From positions 248,001-312,000 of the forward strand of contig MU119210.1 of NCBI GenBank assembly GCA_014904845.1: a DNA stretch of 64,000 nucleotides. The letters are read 5' to 3'. The position numbers were made by a program, and so were the translations under genes. Below the pieces are notes generated by a model, which saw only the letters and a program-made list of their open reading frames with translations, made no database searches and had not been told where the DNA came from. The first letter of the stretch is position 1. Every line of letters starts with the position of its first letter. Positions 63,775 to 64,000 of this stretch are shown in pieces. Source of the DNA: Acephala macrosclerotiorum. Its lineage: Eukaryota > Ascomycota > Leotiomycetes > Helotiales > Mollisiaceae.

Positions 63775-64000
63775 TTATGGCAGAGGACTTGTTCTGTTCA
63801 GAAAAGGAATTAATGGGTGCGTCTGTCTATCACTGGCAAGATAGAATGACTGAGCTTCCTCTTCTTCCAATTCGATGAGGCAGGAGCTTGCATCCTCATC
63901 CAAATTCTTATCATCGACAGTGTACTCTTCAGAGCGTCGCGCACGTAAAGCTCTGCGTGAGGACATCGGGGCCAAACGAGATCCGTAAGGATCAAAACCA
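63775..64000 (-). CDS. Possible C-terminal end of an unknown gene at the right edge
   Basis: A frame open from the edge to a stop at 63775 reads GFDPYGSRLAPMSSRRALRA and then an acidic stretch, IELEEEEAQSFYLASD. The acidic/basic composition looks like a real fungal protein tail. The sequence is short and matches nothing I recognise. An intron starting at the GTGATA after LAS is also possible. Confidence 0.3.
   Translation of the reverse strand, partial: GFDPYGSRLAPMSSRRALRARRSEEYTVDDKNLDEDASSCLIELEEEEAQSFYLASDRQTHPLIPFLNRTSPLP

Overview
This window is nuclear DNA of a filamentous ascomycete (Pezizomycotina). The genes have short GT-AG introns, mostly 45-110 nt, with CTAAC/CTAAT-like branch points, and their families are typical of moulds: a DFG5-type GH76 mannosidase, a CRH-type GH16 transglycosidase, a SIN scaffold of the Cdc11/SnaD type, and a fungal Eme1. 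The protein style suggests a leotiomycete-like lineage, but that is an impression and not something the sequence proves.

Layout. 1-1315: 5' part of PEP carboxykinase (-), running off the left edge, with a 10-nt micro-exon. 2962-3997: alpha/beta hydrolase (-) broken by one in-frame TAG. 4327-4990: GNAT acetyltransferase (-). 5334-8877: Kap123-type importin beta (+). 9830-11764: basic, disordered protein with UIM-like repeats (-). 12240-13274: aldo-keto reductase with an 11-nt micro-exon (-). 13919-15162: Dom34/Pelota (+). 15764-16237: AT-rich MITE-like element. 16876-18482: GH76/DFG5 (+). 19219-21091: MFS transporter pseudogene (+). 21677-22670: HTD2-type dehydratase (-). 23371-24480: Myb-like regulator (-). 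24481-30361: 5.9 kb with no recognisable gene. 30362-31131: SANT/Myb-like protein (+). 33306-34758: CRH transglycosidase (+). 35791-37099: isopenicillin N acyltransferase-like C45 hydrolase (-). 37573-39689: Eme1/Mms4 (-). 40220-44278: Kcs1 inositol polyphosphate kinase (-). 45929-49741: large fungal-specific disordered protein (-). 50520-56360: Cdc11/Nud1 scaffold (+). 56590-57473: enoyl-CoA hydratase/isomerase (-). 57951-59584: ALG2 (+). 60285-61673: FAD/NAD(P) oxidoreductase (+). 62271-63596: decayed CE15 glucuronoyl esterase (+). The right edge may hold the C-terminus of one more gene (-).

This is ordinary housekeeping and cell-wall content and not one gene cluster. Cell-wall remodelling (GH76, GH16), glycosylation (ALG2), nuclear import, ribosome rescue, genome maintenance (Eme1), septation signalling (Cdc11) and inositol pyrophosphate synthesis (Kcs1) sit side by side. 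Several pairs are divergent and share short promoters: GNAT/importin, AKR/Dom34, the disordered protein/Cdc11, and enoyl-CoA hydratase/ALG2. Most multi-exon models below were checked by hand: the exon lengths sum to a whole number of codons and the joined proteins read through conserved motifs.

The notable features are three genes in different stages of decay (hydrolase, MFS transporter, CE15 esterase), two micro-exons, two stop-free introns of 3n length in the acyltransferase-like gene, the MITE-like element, the large gap between two divergent Myb/SANT genes, a UIM-repeat protein, and an exact six-copy 24-bp repeat in the tail of the Cdc11 homolog. I did not find a convincing new multi-gene system.
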